Source: an uncultured Bacilli bacterium (lineage in GTDB: Bacteria; Bacillota_I; Bacilli_A; RF39; UBA660). Taken from it: a DNA stretch of 46,089 bases. Both the position numbers and the translations under genes were made by a program. Below are positions 1 to 9,311 of this stretch, one piece after another. Within the stretch, counting starts at the first letter, position 1, and each line of letters opens with the position of its first letter. The stretch spans positions 1-46,089 of the forward strand of contig CASPWD010000012.1 in the NCBI GenBank assembly GCA_949425635.1, in the 5' to 3' direction. The notes below the pieces were generated by a model. It worked only from the letters and a program-made list of their open reading frames with translations. It searched no databases and was not told where the DNA came from.

Positions 1-2
1 CT

Positions 3-587
3 CTTTCATTCATTCTTCTTATTGGTGTTACTTGGGCATTCTTTAGTAATAGTTATGCTTTTAATAATAAGTTTAATGTTGCTAACTACGATGTTCAAAT
101 AGAAGAAGTGTTTAATGGAACTTGGGGAGTAAAACAAGTTAGTATTGTTAATAAAGATGAAACACCTGTTGTATTAAGAGTTTCTTACAATGAGATGTGG
201 AAGCTAATACAGGAAGATGAATCAATTATTTTCTTAAGTAATAGATTAAAAATCAATGATGAATACATTGATGTTGTTGATAAAGGTTGGACAGAAGCAT
301 GGCTAAAAGAGTTCGAATTAGGTAACGATGGTTGGTATTACTATAAAAGAGTACTAACAGAAGCAGGTAGTTCTAATGAACGTGTTCAAATATTAGAATC
401 AATTTATTTAAATGATGATGTTAAGACATCTCCTAAGTTTGATGATTATTTACAAGCAATGTATGAATTAGATTTTAATTTTGAAGCAGTTCAAGCTACT
501 CCAAAAGCAATAAAATCATTGTGGGGAGACTCTGTGGAATCTGTAAGTATAGATAAAGATAACAACGTAGAATGGACATTAAAATAA
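3..587 (+). CDS. TasA/BsaA-like SipW-dependent secreted protein, 5' truncated
   Basis: The frame is open back to the window edge, so the true start lies upstream; the GTG at 108 is only an internal codon. The visible N-terminus is a hydrophobic helix followed by TWAFFSNSYAFNNKFNVANY. This resembles the SipW-dependent signal region of BsaA/TasA/CalY-type biofilm matrix proteins, where the helix is followed by an aromatic-rich TWAxF segment and a beta-rich secreted domain. The remaining ~160 residues are acidic and look beta-sandwich-like. In related bacteria these proteins are cleaved by the dedicated signal peptidase SipW and form surface fibres; whether a sipW gene lies upstream cannot be seen. 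A hairpin terminator follows directly. Family call from N-terminal pattern only. Confidence 0.6.
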   Translation, partial: LSFILLIGVTWAFFSNSYAFNNKFNVANYDVQIEEVFNGTWGVKQVSIVNKDETPVVLRVSYNEMWKLIQEDESIIFLSNRLKINDEYIDVVDKGWTEAWLKEFELGNDGWYYYKRVLTEAGSSNERVQILESIYLNDDVKTSPKFDDYLQAMYELDFNFEAVQATPKAIKSLWGDSVESVSIDKDNNVEWTLK

Positions 588-614
588 AAAAGTACTGAAT
601 AATCAGTACTTTTT
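586..614. terminator. Bidirectional terminator between convergent genes
   Basis: GTACTGA (592-598) pairs with TCAGTAC (603-609) around loop ATAA. A-runs on the left and T-runs on the right allow it to work for the TasA-like gene and for the convergent gene at 622-1173. Confidence 0.8.
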
Positions 615-621
615 GTATGTG

Positions 622-1173
622 TTACATTTTTTTAGTTTTAGTTGATGCTTCTGTCATAGAAGGTGCTTCAGCCATTTTTAGTATTGCAGAGGTATAATTA
701 CGAGCTTGGGCTAGTAAGGCAGTTTCCATACTTCGAAACATTGTATTTTCCATAGAAGCATCTAATACATTATATTCAAGCCAATTGGCACAACGAGGTT
801 CAAGAAAGCTTGCTTTTTTAAGTATTCTTTTTTCTTTTCTTTTTAATTTTTCTTTGCATGTACATAGTTTTGTTATTATTTCACAAACCATTTTTTTATC
901 AGTAATAGTTTTGTCAGCTAAGGCATCAAGTTGTTCTTTAGAAAGACTTGCTAAATAATCGTAGTCAGGAATAAAAGCTATAGTAGCTATATATTCTACA
1001 TTAGCTGGTTCACTAATATGATAATATCCTTCGGCGTCACAAATCATATTAGCAATAGCTGGTTCTTTAAAAATTTGTTCTGGTACAAAGTAACTACTTT
1101 CTATTAATGTTTCAATATCTTGATGTTCGATTAATGCTTCTTTTTTTCCATTTAATTCTATTATTCTCTTCAT
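622..1173 (-). CDS. Hypothetical cytoplasmic protein, 183 aa
   Basis: I do not recognise this family. The protein has no signal peptide or membrane segment. The middle is lysine-rich with a Cys cluster (CEIITKLCTCKEKLKRKEKR, about residues 97-116), and the C-terminal half is predicted helical. The start is supported by AGAGGA upstream on the minus strand and by a TGATATAAA extended -10 at about 1195-1203. It ends on the shared bidirectional terminator, so it is its own transcription unit. The C-terminal tail is Thr/Lys rich. The closely spaced cysteines could bind a metal, but they do not form a standard zinc-ribbon pattern. Confidence 0.6.
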   Translation of the reverse strand: MKRIIELNGKKEALIEHQDIETLIESSYFVPEQIFKEPAIANMICDAEGYYHISEPANVEYIATIAFIPDYDYLASLSKEQLDALADKTITDKKMVCEIITKLCTCKEKLKRKEKRILKKASFLEPRCANWLEYNVLDASMENTMFRSMETALLAQARNYTSAILKMAEAPSMTEASTKTKKM

Positions 1174-1320
1174 AAATCAATCCTCTTCTGTATATTTATA
1201 TCATATCTATAAAATAGTAATATGTCAAATTTTGCTATAAAAGTGTTTTATTGTAGTTTGTTGTAGTTGATTATTAAATATAACTATAATATACTTTTAG
1301 TAAGAAAAGTGAGTGTTTAT

Positions 1321-2145
1321 ATGAAAAAAGAAGTTGATGTGAAAAAGAAAAGAATAATTATTATATCTATAATAGTTGGAATAGTAATTATAATTGGGAT
1401 TGTTTTGGGTGTTTTATGGAAAAATGATATTTTTAAGAAGAGTGAGCCTGAAACTAAATTGGTTGAAACAGATGAATCAAAGTTAAATCAGGAAGAAAAA
1501 GAAGAAAACGACGAATTAGATGATTCTATTAAAGATGAAGAAGCTAATAAGGAAGCAGAAAATAAACAAGAAGAAGTTACTAAGAATGAAGAGATTGTTT
1601 CTAAAGCTCCTTCTACAAATAAAGGAACTACCAATAAGAATAATTCGAATAGTAATTCTACAACCAAGCCAAGTTCTTCTAATAATAATCAGTCTGGTGC
1701 AACATCAGAAAAAGAAGATGAAAACAATAATAATAAAGAAGAAAATACGAATCAAGGAAGTAGTTCAAATAATGAAGATAATACATCTTCAACAAATGTA
1801 AAGAAATTAATATGTGGTAAAACCTATCAACCAGAAGGGTATATGAATGAATATTGGGAAATGAAATTTAAGAATGATATATTAGATACTTTATATATAA
1901 ATATTATTGTTGATTATACTAAAGTTGGTGTTGAACCAACTGAGGAATTCAGGGAAGAATTAGAAAGATATTACAAAGACACTATGGTTGGATATAATGT
2001 TACAGTATGGAAAAATGGTGGTTCGCTGGATATACGTCTTACAAGTGATTATCAAACATTAATAAAATATGGTGCTGAAACTGATGATTTTCTTTATCAA
2101 ACTTTGGTAAATGATATGCAAAGTGATGGTTATTATTGTAGTTAA
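1321..2145 (+). CDS. Membrane-anchored protein with low-complexity linker and small extracellular domain
   Basis: Starting at the ATG at 1321 (MKKEVDVKKKR), the product is 274 aa: a short basic cytoplasmic tail, one transmembrane helix at about residues 11-33, a long linker rich in E, K, N and S (about 40-160), and a C-terminal domain of about 95 residues. That domain has a Cys near its start (KLICGKTYQPEGY) and a Cys as the penultimate residue, which could form a disulfide closing it. Positive residues before the helix place the C-terminus outside. The open frame extends to 1267, but that extension lacks a Shine-Dalgarno and would put a second charged stretch before the helix. A TATAAT lies at 1285-1290. 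Function unknown; the layout fits a stalked surface domain. Confidence 0.6.
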   Translation: MKKEVDVKKKRIIIISIIVGIVIIIGIVLGVLWKNDIFKKSEPETKLVETDESKLNQEEKEENDELDDSIKDEEANKEAENKQEEVTKNEEIVSKAPSTNKGTTNKNNSNSNSTTKPSSSNNNQSGATSEKEDENNNNKEENTNQGSSSNNEDNTSSTNVKKLICGKTYQPEGYMNEYWEMKFKNDILDTLYINIIVDYTKVGVEPTEEFREELERYYKDTMVGYNVTVWKNGGSLDIRLTSDYQTLIKYGAETDDFLYQTLVNDMQSDGYYCS

Positions 2146-2154
2146 TTTAGAAAT

Positions 2155-2180
2155 AGAGGTACATTAAGTATCTCTTTTTT
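2155..2180 (+). terminator. Rho-independent terminator
   Basis: AGAGGTAC (2155-2162) pairs with GTATCTCT (2168-2175) with one G-T pair, followed by six T. Confidence 0.75.
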
Positions 2181-2206
2181 GAATGCTAGTTAAATTTTAA
2201 ATATTA

Positions 2207-2215
2207 TGGTATAAT
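2207..2215 (+). promoter_or_regulatory. Extended -10 promoter of lepA
   Basis: TGGTATAAT (TGn plus TATAAT at 2210-2215) lies 22 bases before the ATG, so the leader is about 15 nt. The -35 is poor. The Shine-Dalgarno AGGTGA follows at once. Confidence 0.65.
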
Positions 2216-2237
2216 ACCGCTTAGTTAGGTGATTTTT

Positions 2238-4034
2238 ATGAAACAAGAAAATATAAGAAATTTTTCAATAATTGCACATATCGATCATGGTAAAAGTACT
2301 TTAGCAGATAGAATCTTAGAAATAACTGGTGGAGTAGATAAACATGACATGAAGGCACAAATGCTTGATAGTATGGACTTAGAAAGAGAAAGAGGAATTA
2401 CTATTAAGTTGAATGCTGTACAACTTTCTTATCACTATAAAAATGAAGATTATACATTACATTTAATAGATACACCAGGACATGTTGATTTTAGTTATGA
2501 AGTATCAAGAAGTTTGGCTGCTTGTGAGGGAGCTGTTTTAGTAGTAGATGCTGCTCAAGGTATTGAAGCGCAGACTTTAGCAAATCTATATCTTGCGATG
2601 GCTAGTGATTTAGTAATTATACCTGTAATTAATAAGATTGATTTACCTAATGCAGATGTACCTAAAGTATTGAAGGAACTTAAAGATGTTTTAGGTTTTA
2701 ATGAGTCAGAAGTTATACTTTGTAGTGGTAAAACTGGTGAGGGTGTAGAGGATTTAATTAAGGCTATAATAGATAGAATACCTGCTCCAGTGATTAATAA
2801 TGATGCTCCAACTAGAGCTTTAATATTTGATAGTCATTTTGACGCTTATCGAGGAGTTATTGCTTTAGTAAGAGTATTTGATGGTAAAATTACAAGTAAA
2901 GATACAATGAAGATGTTAGCAACACAAGACGAATATGGTGTAGTAGATTTAGGTGTTAATCATCCTAAGGAAGAAATAAAGCGTGAATTAGTATCTGGAG
3001 AAGTTGGTTGGATAAGTGGTTCTATTAAAGATATTAGAAGTGTTCGAGTAGGTGATACTTTGACAACTTTAAGAAGTGAGGCTGATACTCAATTACCCGG
3101 ATATCAACCTATGAAACCAATGGTATATAGTGGAATATTTCCAATAGAGCCAAATAAGTTTCCTGCATTGCGTGAAGCTTTAGAAAAACTACAACTAAAT
3201 GATGCTTCTTTAACATTTGAACCAGAAACAAGTGAAGCTTTAGGCTTTGGTTTTAGAACAGGATTTTTAGGATTACTTCATATGGATATTATAATGTCTA
3301 GATTAGAAAGAGAATTTGATTTAGATGTAATTGCAACAAGTCCTTCAGTTATATATAATGTTGAACTTACTAATGGTGAGATGGTTGAAGTAGATAGTCC
3401 TACTAAATTGCCAGATCGTGGAACAATAAAAGCAATAAATGAACCTTATATTAAAACAAATATATTTGTACCTAGTGAGTATATTGGTCCAATTATGGAA
3501 TTGTGCCAAGATAAACGTGGTAATTATATTGGTATGGAGTATATTGATCCAACTCGTGTAAATATTCATTATGAAATACCTTTGGCTGAAATTGTTTATG
3601 ATTTTTTTGATAAATTAAAGAGTATGACTAAAGGGTATGCTTCATTTGATTATGAGTTATGTGGATATAAACCATCAGATTTGGTTAAAATGGATATTTT
3701 AATTAATGGAGATACAGTTGATGCATTAAGTGTTATTGTGCATAAAGATTATGCTTATAATAGAGGGAAGAAGATAGTAGAAAATTTAAAAGAAATTATA
3801 CCTCGTCAATTATTCCAAGTCCCTATTCAAGCAAGTATTGGTAGTAAGGTTATTGCACGTGAGAATATTAGTGCAATGAGAAAAAATGTTTTAGCTAAGT
3901 GTTATGGTGGAGATATTTCTCGTAAACGTAAATTACTTGAAAAGCAAAAAGAAGGTAAAAAACGTATGAAAATGGTAGGTCGTGTTGAAGTACCACAAGA
4001 AGCTTTCTTAGCTGTATTAAAAGCTGATAAATAA
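2238..4034 (+). CDS. lepA: Elongation factor 4 (LepA), translational GTPase
   Basis: LepA binds the ribosome in its GTP form and acts on stalled or mistranslocated elongation and on 30S biogenesis. Sequence evidence: G1 AHIDHGKST near the N-terminus, G2 RGITIK, G3 DTPGH, G4 NKID and G5-like SGKTG, then the EF-G-like beta-barrel and alpha/beta domains, and a LepA-type C-terminus ([20 protein letters not shown]) that enters the peptidyl-transferase region. Length of 598 aa is normal for the family. The ATG at 2238 is chosen because the in-frame GTG at 2229 lies inside the Shine-Dalgarno. It has its own extended -10 promoter, and its terminator overlaps the stop codon. Confidence 0.98.
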   Translation: MKQENIRNFSIIAHIDHGKSTLADRILEITGGVDKHDMKAQMLDSMDLERERGITIKLNAVQLSYHYKNEDYTLHLIDTPGHVDFSYEVSRSLAACEGAVLVVDAAQGIEAQTLANLYLAMASDLVIIPVINKIDLPNADVPKVLKELKDVLGFNESEVILCSGKTGEGVEDLIKAIIDRIPAPVINNDAPTRALIFDSHFDAYRGVIALVRVFDGKITSKDTMKMLATQDEYGVVDLGVNHPKEEIKRELVSGEVGWISGSIKDIRSVRVGDTLTTLRSEADTQLPGYQPMKPMVYSGIFPIEPNKFPALREALEKLQLNDASLTFEPETSEALGFGFRTGFLGLLHMDIIMSRLEREFDLDVIATSPSVIYNVELTNGEMVEVDSPTKLPDRGTIKAINEPYIKTNIFVPSEYIGPIMELCQDKRGNYIGMEYIDPTRVNIHYEIPLAEIVYDFFDKLKSMTKGYASFDYELCGYKPSDLVKMDILINGDTVDALSVIVHKDYAYNRGKKIVENLKEIIPRQLFQVPIQASIGSKVIARENISAMRKNVLAKCYGGDISRKRKLLEKQKEGKKRMKMVGRVEVPQEAFLAVLKADK

Positions 4035-4047
4035 GTCGGCTTTTTTT
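4022..4047 (+). terminator. lepA terminator overlapping the stop codon
   Basis: AGCTGA (4022-4027) pairs with TCGGCT (4036-4041), with the lepA stop codon in the loop, then a T7 tract. Confidence 0.7.
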
Positions 4048-4048
4048 C

Positions 4049-4077
4049 TTGCTTAAAAATAGCAAAAATAGTACAAT
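4049..4077 (+). promoter_or_regulatory. Promoter for the 4123 gene
   Basis: TTGCTT (4049-4054), a 17-nt spacer, then TACAAT (4072-4077). Confidence 0.6.
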
Positions 4078-4122
4078 AAATAATACAAAAAAGAAAAACT
4101 AAGTAGGATGGGAATGATATGT

Positions 4123-4752
4123 ATGATACCAATGACAGGAGATTCAGAAAAATTAGAATATTTTATAACAGATGTTAGAAGGGAAGAAAATCAATTAGTT
4201 GTAGTTTATGCAAATAATAGAGTAGAAAAGAGTCCTTTTAGCGAACATAATTTAAATGTAATTCGCAGTAGAATGATAGATCAGGTACGTAATTATTTAG
4301 ATGATTATTATAAATTTATTGCAGAGGATGTAAGTTTAACTTTGTTAAAAAAGTATGGAAGTATTATAGCAGGTATAGTTGGTTTATTTTTTCTTTATAA
4401 TGTTGATATTCATACAATAATGAAGATTATTATTACAATACTTGGATTAGCGGGTGAAGTAATTTATTATTTTGTTAATAATATCCATTTATCTCTTTTA
4501 GGAATGGGTGTTATGGAAGCTGATGCATTACAATATTATGTGGATAATTTAAAAGATTTTAAAGAGTACAATAGTGCTACTGGTTTAGATGAATATATTG
4601 TTCCAATTGAAGATATTAGTAAACATAATTTAACAAAGGAAATGCTTGAAGAACTTTCTATTAAAATAAGAGAATTTAAAGAGCAAGGTACGTTAACTAG
4701 TGAAATGAAGTTGACATATAAACCACAGACTAAAACAGAACAAGAAAAGTAA
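4123..4752 (+). CDS. Hypothetical protein with two transmembrane helices
   Basis: I do not recognise the family. The protein (about 209 aa from the ATG at 4123) has a soluble N-terminal beta-rich segment (EKLEYFITDVRREENQLVVV), a helical stretch, two adjacent hydrophobic helices at about residues 83-98 and 103-125 (IIAGIVGLFFLYN, IIITILGLAGEVIYYFV), and a charged helical C-terminus, so both ends probably face the cytoplasm. An in-frame ATG at 4108 is possible, but AGGATGGGA is better placed for 4123. Promoter at 4049-4077. No terminator is visible before the next gene, whose own promoter starts 6 nt after this stop, so some readthrough is likely. Confidence 0.65.
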   Translation: MIPMTGDSEKLEYFITDVRREENQLVVVYANNRVEKSPFSEHNLNVIRSRMIDQVRNYLDDYYKFIAEDVSLTLLKKYGSIIAGIVGLFFLYNVDIHTIMKIIITILGLAGEVIYYFVNNIHLSLLGMGVMEADALQYYVDNLKDFKEYNSATGLDEYIVPIEDISKHNLTKEMLEELSIKIREFKEQGTLTSEMKLTYKPQTKTEQEK

Positions 4753-4757
4753 AACTG

Positions 4758-4766
4758 TGATATAAT
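4758..4766 (+). promoter_or_regulatory. Extended -10 promoter of the HD-domain gene
   Basis: TGATATAAT; the ATG follows at 4786 after Shine-Dalgarno AGGTGG. Confidence 0.6.
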
Positions 4767-4785
4767 GAAATATAGGTGGTAACGA

Positions 4786-5358
4786 ATGGAAAAAGTAGAA
4801 GTTTTTAAAAAAGAATTATGTTCTATAAAAGATGAAAATATAAGAGAATCATTAAGTATTATGATTGAGAAAATACCTGATTACTTTTTTACTATTGCAG
4901 CAAGTAGTACAGGAAAGTATCATCCTTCCTATGCTTTAGGGGATGGTGGTTTAGTAAGACATACGAAAGCTGCTGTTAGAATGGCGAATGAATTGTATGG
5001 AATATATAAGTTTCCTCAAAGAACTAAAGATTTGATGATAATGGCTTTAGTGTTACATGATAGTGTAAAAAAGGGCGAGGTAGAAAGTAAGTATACTTTA
5101 TTTGATCATCCGTTAGTAGCTTGTGAATTTTTAAGAAGATATAGTTCTGAACTTAAAATAACTAAAGAAGATGTAGATTTCGTTTGTGATTGTATAAGTA
5201 GTCATATGGGACGATTTAACACAAGCGATTATAGTGATGTAATTCTTCCTTTGCCTAAGACACCTGAACAGAAATTTGTTCATATGTGCGATTATTTGGC
5301 AAGTAGAAAAGTAATAAATATTAAGTTTGATGAGAATAATGATATAGTAGATGAATAA
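4786..5358 (+). CDS. HD-domain phosphohydrolase
   Basis: A 190-aa metal-dependent phosphohydrolase of the HD superfamily. Visible ligands in order: H59 (VRHTKAA), the H91-D92 pair (LVLHDSVKKG), H108 (FDHPL), H140 (ISSHMGR) and D169 (MCDYLASRK). The pattern resembles the C-terminal HD domain of YhaM-type 3'-5' exoribonucleases, but no OB-fold nucleic-acid-binding domain is present, so the substrate (nucleotide, cyclic nucleotide or RNA end) is not determined. It has its own promoter and a terminator whose loop includes the stop codon. Soluble and cytoplasmic. Confidence 0.85.
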   Translation: MEKVEVFKKELCSIKDENIRESLSIMIEKIPDYFFTIAASSTGKYHPSYALGDGGLVRHTKAAVRMANELYGIYKFPQRTKDLMIMALVLHDSVKKGEVESKYTLFDHPLVACEFLRRYSSELKITKEDVDFVCDCISSHMGRFNTSDYSDVILPLPKTPEQKFVHMCDYLASRKVINIKFDENNDIVDE

Positions 5359-5369
5359 TCTACTTTTTA
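5346..5369 (+). terminator. Terminator overlapping the stop codon
   Basis: AGTAGAT (5346-5352) pairs with ATCTACT (5358-5364). The stop TAA occupies 5356-5358. A T-rich tail follows. Confidence 0.8.
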
Positions 5370-5371
5370 TT

Positions 5372-5401
5372 TTGATTAAAATTATTTAGAAGTGTTATAA
5401 T
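5372..5401 (+). promoter_or_regulatory. Promoter of the lipoprotein gene
   Basis: TTGATT (5372-5377), 18-nt spacer, TGTTATAAT with the -10 at 5396-5401. Confidence 0.65.
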
Positions 5402-5417
5402 AATAAAGGTGAATATA

Positions 5418-5870
5418 ATGAGAGTAAATTATAATATTGGTTTTCTTTTTTTATCTTGTTTATCTTTATTGACTGGATGTTCTAGAAAAAATGAGTCTTT
5501 GATTTATAATACATATGTGGATGATGATGTCGTTGATGGATATAATGTTGTAACTGATTATGACTTTTCAAAGTCAGAAAAAGATGGATTTGTAATTATA
5601 AAAAGTGGAGAAGTTATAAATGAAAATAAAATAGATGAATTTTATAATAAGACTACTAATAATGAAGATGCAATTTTAACAATTGTAAGATATACAGATG
5701 AGGAAGAGGAGATTGTTGTTCAATATGTTTATAAAGATGAAACATATACCGTTTATATAGATAGTACTCGATTAAAAAATGAAAAAGGTAAAGTGTTATC
5801 GAGAATAATTAAAGATATTGAGATTGGTTACGATGATAATGGACATAAAATAATTATTGAAAAGTATTAA
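5418..5870 (+). CDS. Small lipoprotein, 150 aa
   Basis: MRVNYNIGFLFLSCLSLLTG followed by Cys21 is a type II signal peptide with lipobox LLTGC, so the mature protein should be anchored on the outer face of the membrane through a diacylated Cys. The mature part is acidic and beta-rich and not recognised. The ATG at 5418 is used because the GTG at 5409 is part of the Shine-Dalgarno AAAGGTGA. It is transcribed alone between its own promoter and a strong terminator. Confidence 0.75.
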   Translation: MRVNYNIGFLFLSCLSLLTGCSRKNESLIYNTYVDDDVVDGYNVVTDYDFSKSEKDGFVIIKSGEVINENKIDEFYNKTTNNEDAILTIVRYTDEEEEIVVQYVYKDETYTVYIDSTRLKNEKGKVLSRIIKDIEIGYDDNGHKIIIEKY

Positions 5871-5889
5871 AATTTTCAAATATTAATAG

Positions 5890-5914
5890 AAAGGACACGA
5901 GTGTCCTTTTTCTT
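5890..5914 (+). terminator. Rho-independent terminator
   Basis: AAAGGACAC (5890-5898) pairs with GTGTCCTTT (5901-5909), followed by T-rich sequence. Confidence 0.85.
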
Positions 5915-5926
5915 TTGGAAGTAATT

Positions 5927-5935
5927 TGCTATACT
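5927..5935 (+). promoter_or_regulatory. Candidate promoter of the ABC transporter operon
   Basis: TGCTATACT is an extended -10, giving a leader of about 80 nt that contains the palindrome ATACATGTAT (5998-6007) next to the Shine-Dalgarno AAGGAGATA. No regulator gene is adjacent. Confidence 0.4.
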
Positions 5936-6022
5936 TTAGTTGAGTATGATAAGGTAAAATACTGAGTTTTGAATATTAGATGTGTTTTAAAATTTACATA
6001 CATGTATATAAGGAGATAAAAG

Positions 6023-6715
6023 ATGGAAATATTACGTACAGAAAATTTATGTAAGAATTATGGTAAGGATGATACACTTGTTAAAGCTTTAGATAATGTA
6101 AATTTAAGTGTTGAAAAGGGAGATTTTATAGCAGTTGTTGGTTCTTCTGGGTCAGGTAAATCAACTTTACTTCATGTATTAGGAGGAGTAGATACAATAA
6201 CATCAGGAAGAGTTTTAATAAATAATCAAGATTACTTTAAATTAAGTGATAAAGAACAAACAAAGTTTAGAAGAACAAATATTGGTCTCATTTATCAATT
6301 TTATAATTTGATTCCAACTTTAAATGTTAGAGAAAATATATTACTTCCGTTATTACTTGATAATAGAGAGAAAGATGAAAAGTATTTGAACGAATTACTT
6401 AAAATGCTTAATTTAGAAAGTCGTGTAACTCATATACCTAGTGAATTATCTGGTGGTCAGCAACAACGTGTTTCGATAGCTAGAGCTTTAATTACTAGAC
6501 CTAGTATTATTTTGGCAGATGAACCTACAGGTAATTTAGATAGTAAGAATAGTAAAGATATAATGGAACTTTTGAAGAAGGCTAATCATGAATATGGACA
6601 AACAATTATTATGGTTACTCATGATTTAGATTTAGCACGTTATGCTAATAGAGTTATTACTTTAGAAGATGGCCATATAATAAAAGATGAGGTGGCTACA
6701 TATGATAATCAATAA
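6023..6715 (+). CDS. ABC transporter ATP-binding protein (MacB/LolD/BceA type)
   Basis: A 230-aa ATPase subunit that energises the permease encoded next. It shows Walker A GSSGSGKST (residues 40-48), the Q-loop region IYQFYNLIPTLNVREN, signature LSGGQQQR, Walker B ILADEPTGNLD and the switch His in VTHD. The NLIPTLNVREN and TGNLD versions are those of the MacB/LolD/BceA branch, which partners FtsX-like permeases and does mechanical work such as lipoprotein release, peptide-antibiotic protection or division-hydrolase activation rather than classical uptake. The next gene overlaps by 14 bases, so the two are co-translated. Confidence 0.93.
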   Translation: MEILRTENLCKNYGKDDTLVKALDNVNLSVEKGDFIAVVGSSGSGKSTLLHVLGGVDTITSGRVLINNQDYFKLSDKEQTKFRRTNIGLIYQFYNLIPTLNVRENILLPLLLDNREKDEKYLNELLKMLNLESRVTHIPSELSGGQQQRVSIARALITRPSIILADEPTGNLDSKNSKDIMELLKKANHEYGQTIIMVTHDLDLARYANRVITLEDGHIIKDEVATYDNQ

Positions 6716-9209
6716 ACTTGCTTGGCATAATATTAAATTTAATAAAAAGCAAAATAAAATAGTCTTTGTAGCTTTAATATTAACTAGTATTTTATTATTT
6801 TCATTAGGAATAGGTATTTCTATAGTAGTAGAAAATGGTAATAAAGTGATTTTAGAACAATCAGGTTCTTATCATGTCGCTTTTATGGATGATGCAAGTA
6901 TTCTAGAAAAGTTAGAAAAGAATAAAGATATAGAAGAAATACTTATAGCTAGTGAAGTTAAACAAATACCAATTGAATATGAAGAGTATGAGTTAGATTA
7001 TGGCGGTACACCTAGTTTATCAATAATTGGTTATAGTCGAGATTATACTGATGAGTTAAGTCTTATTAATGGTGATTATCCAACGAACAATCAGGAATTA
7101 GTTATTTCAGATCGTATCTCTAGAAGATTAAATTTAAATGTTGATGACTTTTATGAGGGGTATAAAATAGTTGGAGTTTATGAATCTTCTAAAATTTTGT
7201 ATGAAAGAATGAATGATTACTATGCATATACTTATGATGTTTTAAATAAAGAGGGAGAGATAATTTATTTTATTACTTTTAATTCATTAAATCATGCTTA
7301 TGCTAAAATATATAATTTGGCAGATGAATTAGGATATAAATATACAATTAATAGCTATTGGACTGAAGAAAGAGTATATGAGAATATTCAAATAAATGAA
7401 GCTTTGCTTAATATTAATGGGCAATATGCAGATGGTAAAAAACAAGAGAGTGAGTTTTATTTATTACTTATTATCCTCGGTGTATTATCACTTTTTTGTA
7501 TTTCAATAATTTATAATTCAATAATGATATCAATACAAAATAGAAAAAAAGAATTGGGCATCTTAAGGAGTGTGGGAGCAACAAAGGGACAAGTTTTTAG
7601 ACTTGTATTAACAGAAACAATGGGAATAGCATTTTTTAGTATGTTGCTTGCTTTTATTATTAGTATTATTTTAGTTAAATTAGTAATATTAATTATAACT
7701 TTAATTATGGGGAGTTTCTTAACTACTAAAATATTATTTATATTTGATTGGAGTTATGTTTTAGTTTCTTTCTTATTTATATTAGGAGTAAGTCTTATCG
7801 CTTCGATGATTCCCGCTTTTAAAGCTAGTGTTACCTCACCGATTGAATCGATTAAGACGACTGAAGAATTAAAAATAAATAAAGGTAAAGAAAATTATCC
7901 TTTTATCCGAAGAAGATTTGGTTATATTGGGGAATATGCTTATAAAAATATAAGACGTCAGAAATCTAAGTTTCGTACGATTATTTTCTCTTTAAGTTGC
8001 TGTATTATTTTATTTATGGTTTTATCAATCTTTTTTAGAACGAATTTAGAAGATTATTCAGATAATGATTGGTATCAATTTGATGCCCAGATTCGTATTC
8101 CTTCTACTACAGAAAATGTTAAAACTTATGTTAATGAATTTAGAAAATTAAGCGGTTATGATGAGTTTGTTTGGTATATAGATGATATCTTACCAGTTAA
8201 TCTCGTAGGAAATGAAACTGATGAGTATATAGAAGCTATGAAGATACAAGAGGAAAGATGGAAAAAGCAAGCTGAAGAATGGGGAGAGACTTATATAGAA
8301 GATAAGCATGAGTTCATAAGTATATTTGCTTTAGATAATGATTCTTTTAAAAAGTATCAAAAAGAGATGAAAGCTGAAGGGTATGATTATCTGTTATTTA
8401 ATTCAAGTCAAACTAGTCTTATTAAGGGAGATTTTGCAAATTCTGCAATTTATCGTTTTATTGATGATTTTACAATTGATATTTATGCTGTAAATAGTAA
8501 TTTAAATGAAGAGGGAACTAAAATTGGGACTATAGATAAATTTAAAATGATAAATAAAGAATTTTATCTTCGACCAGGTGGTATTGTTTTAGTTATGAAT
8601 ATGGATAAATATGAAAAAATAATTAATGACGTATTATTAACGGGCGTGGATATTAATAATTATGATCATCAAATTGGAATGAATGCTAAAGATATTTATA
8701 AACTGGATGCTGAAATAAATAATGTTTTGAATATGTATCCAAATGTAGCTATTTATTATAATCCTCATAAGATAGATACACAGGCAGCACATTTAGGTAA
8801 TATAGCTTATTTCTTTGTAATTTATACAATTATAATATTTGTTGCGATAGTTTGCATTGTAAATTCATTTAATGTTATTAATGCTAATATGAAAGTAAGA
8901 GCAACAGAGTTTTCAGTATTAAGAAGTATCGGATTAGATGAAGATGGTTTGGTACGTATTACTAATTTAGAAAGTTATTTTATTCATACTTTTACTCTGG
9001 TATTTGGAATGACTGGAGGAGTTATTGGAGTTACGATTGAAATACTATTAGGAGATAATTTCTTTTCTGGACATTTTGTGTCTCCATTACCAGAAATAAT
9101 TATTTCGATAGTTGTAATGCAAATTGTAATTAGAAGTATTATGAGGTATTGTAATAAAAAAATTAAAGAGCAAAATATTATTGAAACTATTAGAAATGAT
9201 TCTATTTAG
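6702..9209 (+). CDS. ABC transporter permease, FtsX/MacB domain duplicated
   Basis: A protein of about 835 aa with two FtsX-like units. First unit: TM1 near the N-terminus, an extracytoplasmic domain of about 200 residues, then three helices around residues 252-385 with the FtsX-type GILRSVGATKGQVFRLV turn. Second unit: a helix near residue 430 (FRTIIFSLSCCIILFMVLSI), another large extracytoplasmic domain, then three C-terminal helices with a degenerate copy of the same turn (FSVLRSIGLDEDG). Eight helices are therefore expected. ATG 6702 is preferred over ATG 6687 because AGGTGG lies 7 nt before it. With no two-component system nearby, a BceAB-type bacitracin module is possible but unproven. 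Confidence 0.88.
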   Translation: MIINKLAWHNIKFNKKQNKIVFVALILTSILLFSLGIGISIVVENGNKVILEQSGSYHVAFMDDASILEKLEKNKDIEEILIASEVKQIPIEYEEYELDYGGTPSLSIIGYSRDYTDELSLINGDYPTNNQELVISDRISRRLNLNVDDFYEGYKIVGVYESSKILYERMNDYYAYTYDVLNKEGEIIYFITFNSLNHAYAKIYNLADELGYKYTINSYWTEERVYENIQINEALLNINGQYADGKKQESEFYLLLIILGVLSLFCISIIYNSIMISIQNRKKELGILRSVGATKGQVFRLVLTETMGIAFFSMLLAFIISIILVKLVILIITLIMGSFLTTKILFIFDWSYVLVSFLFILGVSLIASMIPAFKASVTSPIESIKTTEELKINKGKENYPFIRRRFGYIGEYAYKNIRRQKSKFRTIIFSLSCCIILFMVLSIFFRTNLEDYSDNDWYQFDAQIRIPSTTENVKTYVNEFRKLSGYDEFVWYIDDILPVNLVGNETDEYIEAMKIQEERWKKQAEEWGETYIEDKHEFISIFALDNDSFKKYQKEMKAEGYDYLLFNSSQTSLIKGDFANSAIYRFIDDFTIDIYAVNSNLNEEGTKIGTIDKFKMINKEFYLRPGGIVLVMNMDKYEKIINDVLLTGVDINNYDHQIGMNAKDIYKLDAEINNVLNMYPNVAIYYNPHKIDTQAAHLGNIAYFFVIYTIIIFVAIVCIVNSFNVINANMKVRATEFSVLRSIGLDEDGLVRITNLESYFIHTFTLVFGMTGGVIGVTIEILLGDNFFSGHFVSPLPEIIISIVVMQIVIRSIMRYCNKKIKEQNIIETIRNDSI

Positions 9210-9235
9210 ATGTTTTTTTAATAATAATTATAATT

Positions 9236-9265
9236 AACTGATAGAGGAAATTTTATCAGTTTTTT
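9236..9265 (+). terminator. Rho-independent terminator of the ABC operon
   Basis: AACTGATA (9236-9243) pairs with TATCAGTT (9254-9261), then a T run. Confidence 0.8.
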
Positions 9266-9311
9266 GTTGCCTAAAAAACAAACATGAATACACTATAATG
9301 AGGAGATTTGT

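Noticed and set aside
1520..1801. A 93-codon frame inside the anchored protein gene at 1321-2145
   Set aside because: It is the +1 reading of a low-complexity E/K/N/S linker, gives a lysine/isoleucine-only sequence, and has no ribosome-binding site.
2229..2237. GTG starts upstream of the chosen ATG in lepA and likewise at 5409 and 12139
   Set aside because: These GTG codons are part of the GGTGA Shine-Dalgarno itself; the ATG 9 nt later is the sensible start.
3345..3569. Minus-strand frame inside lepA
   Set aside because: Shadow of a highly conserved gene, with no promoter or Shine-Dalgarno.
5998..6007. Palindrome ATACATGTAT as an operator of the ABC transporter
   Set aside because: Only 10 bp, common by chance in such AT-rich DNA, and no regulator nearby. 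Kept only as a remark.
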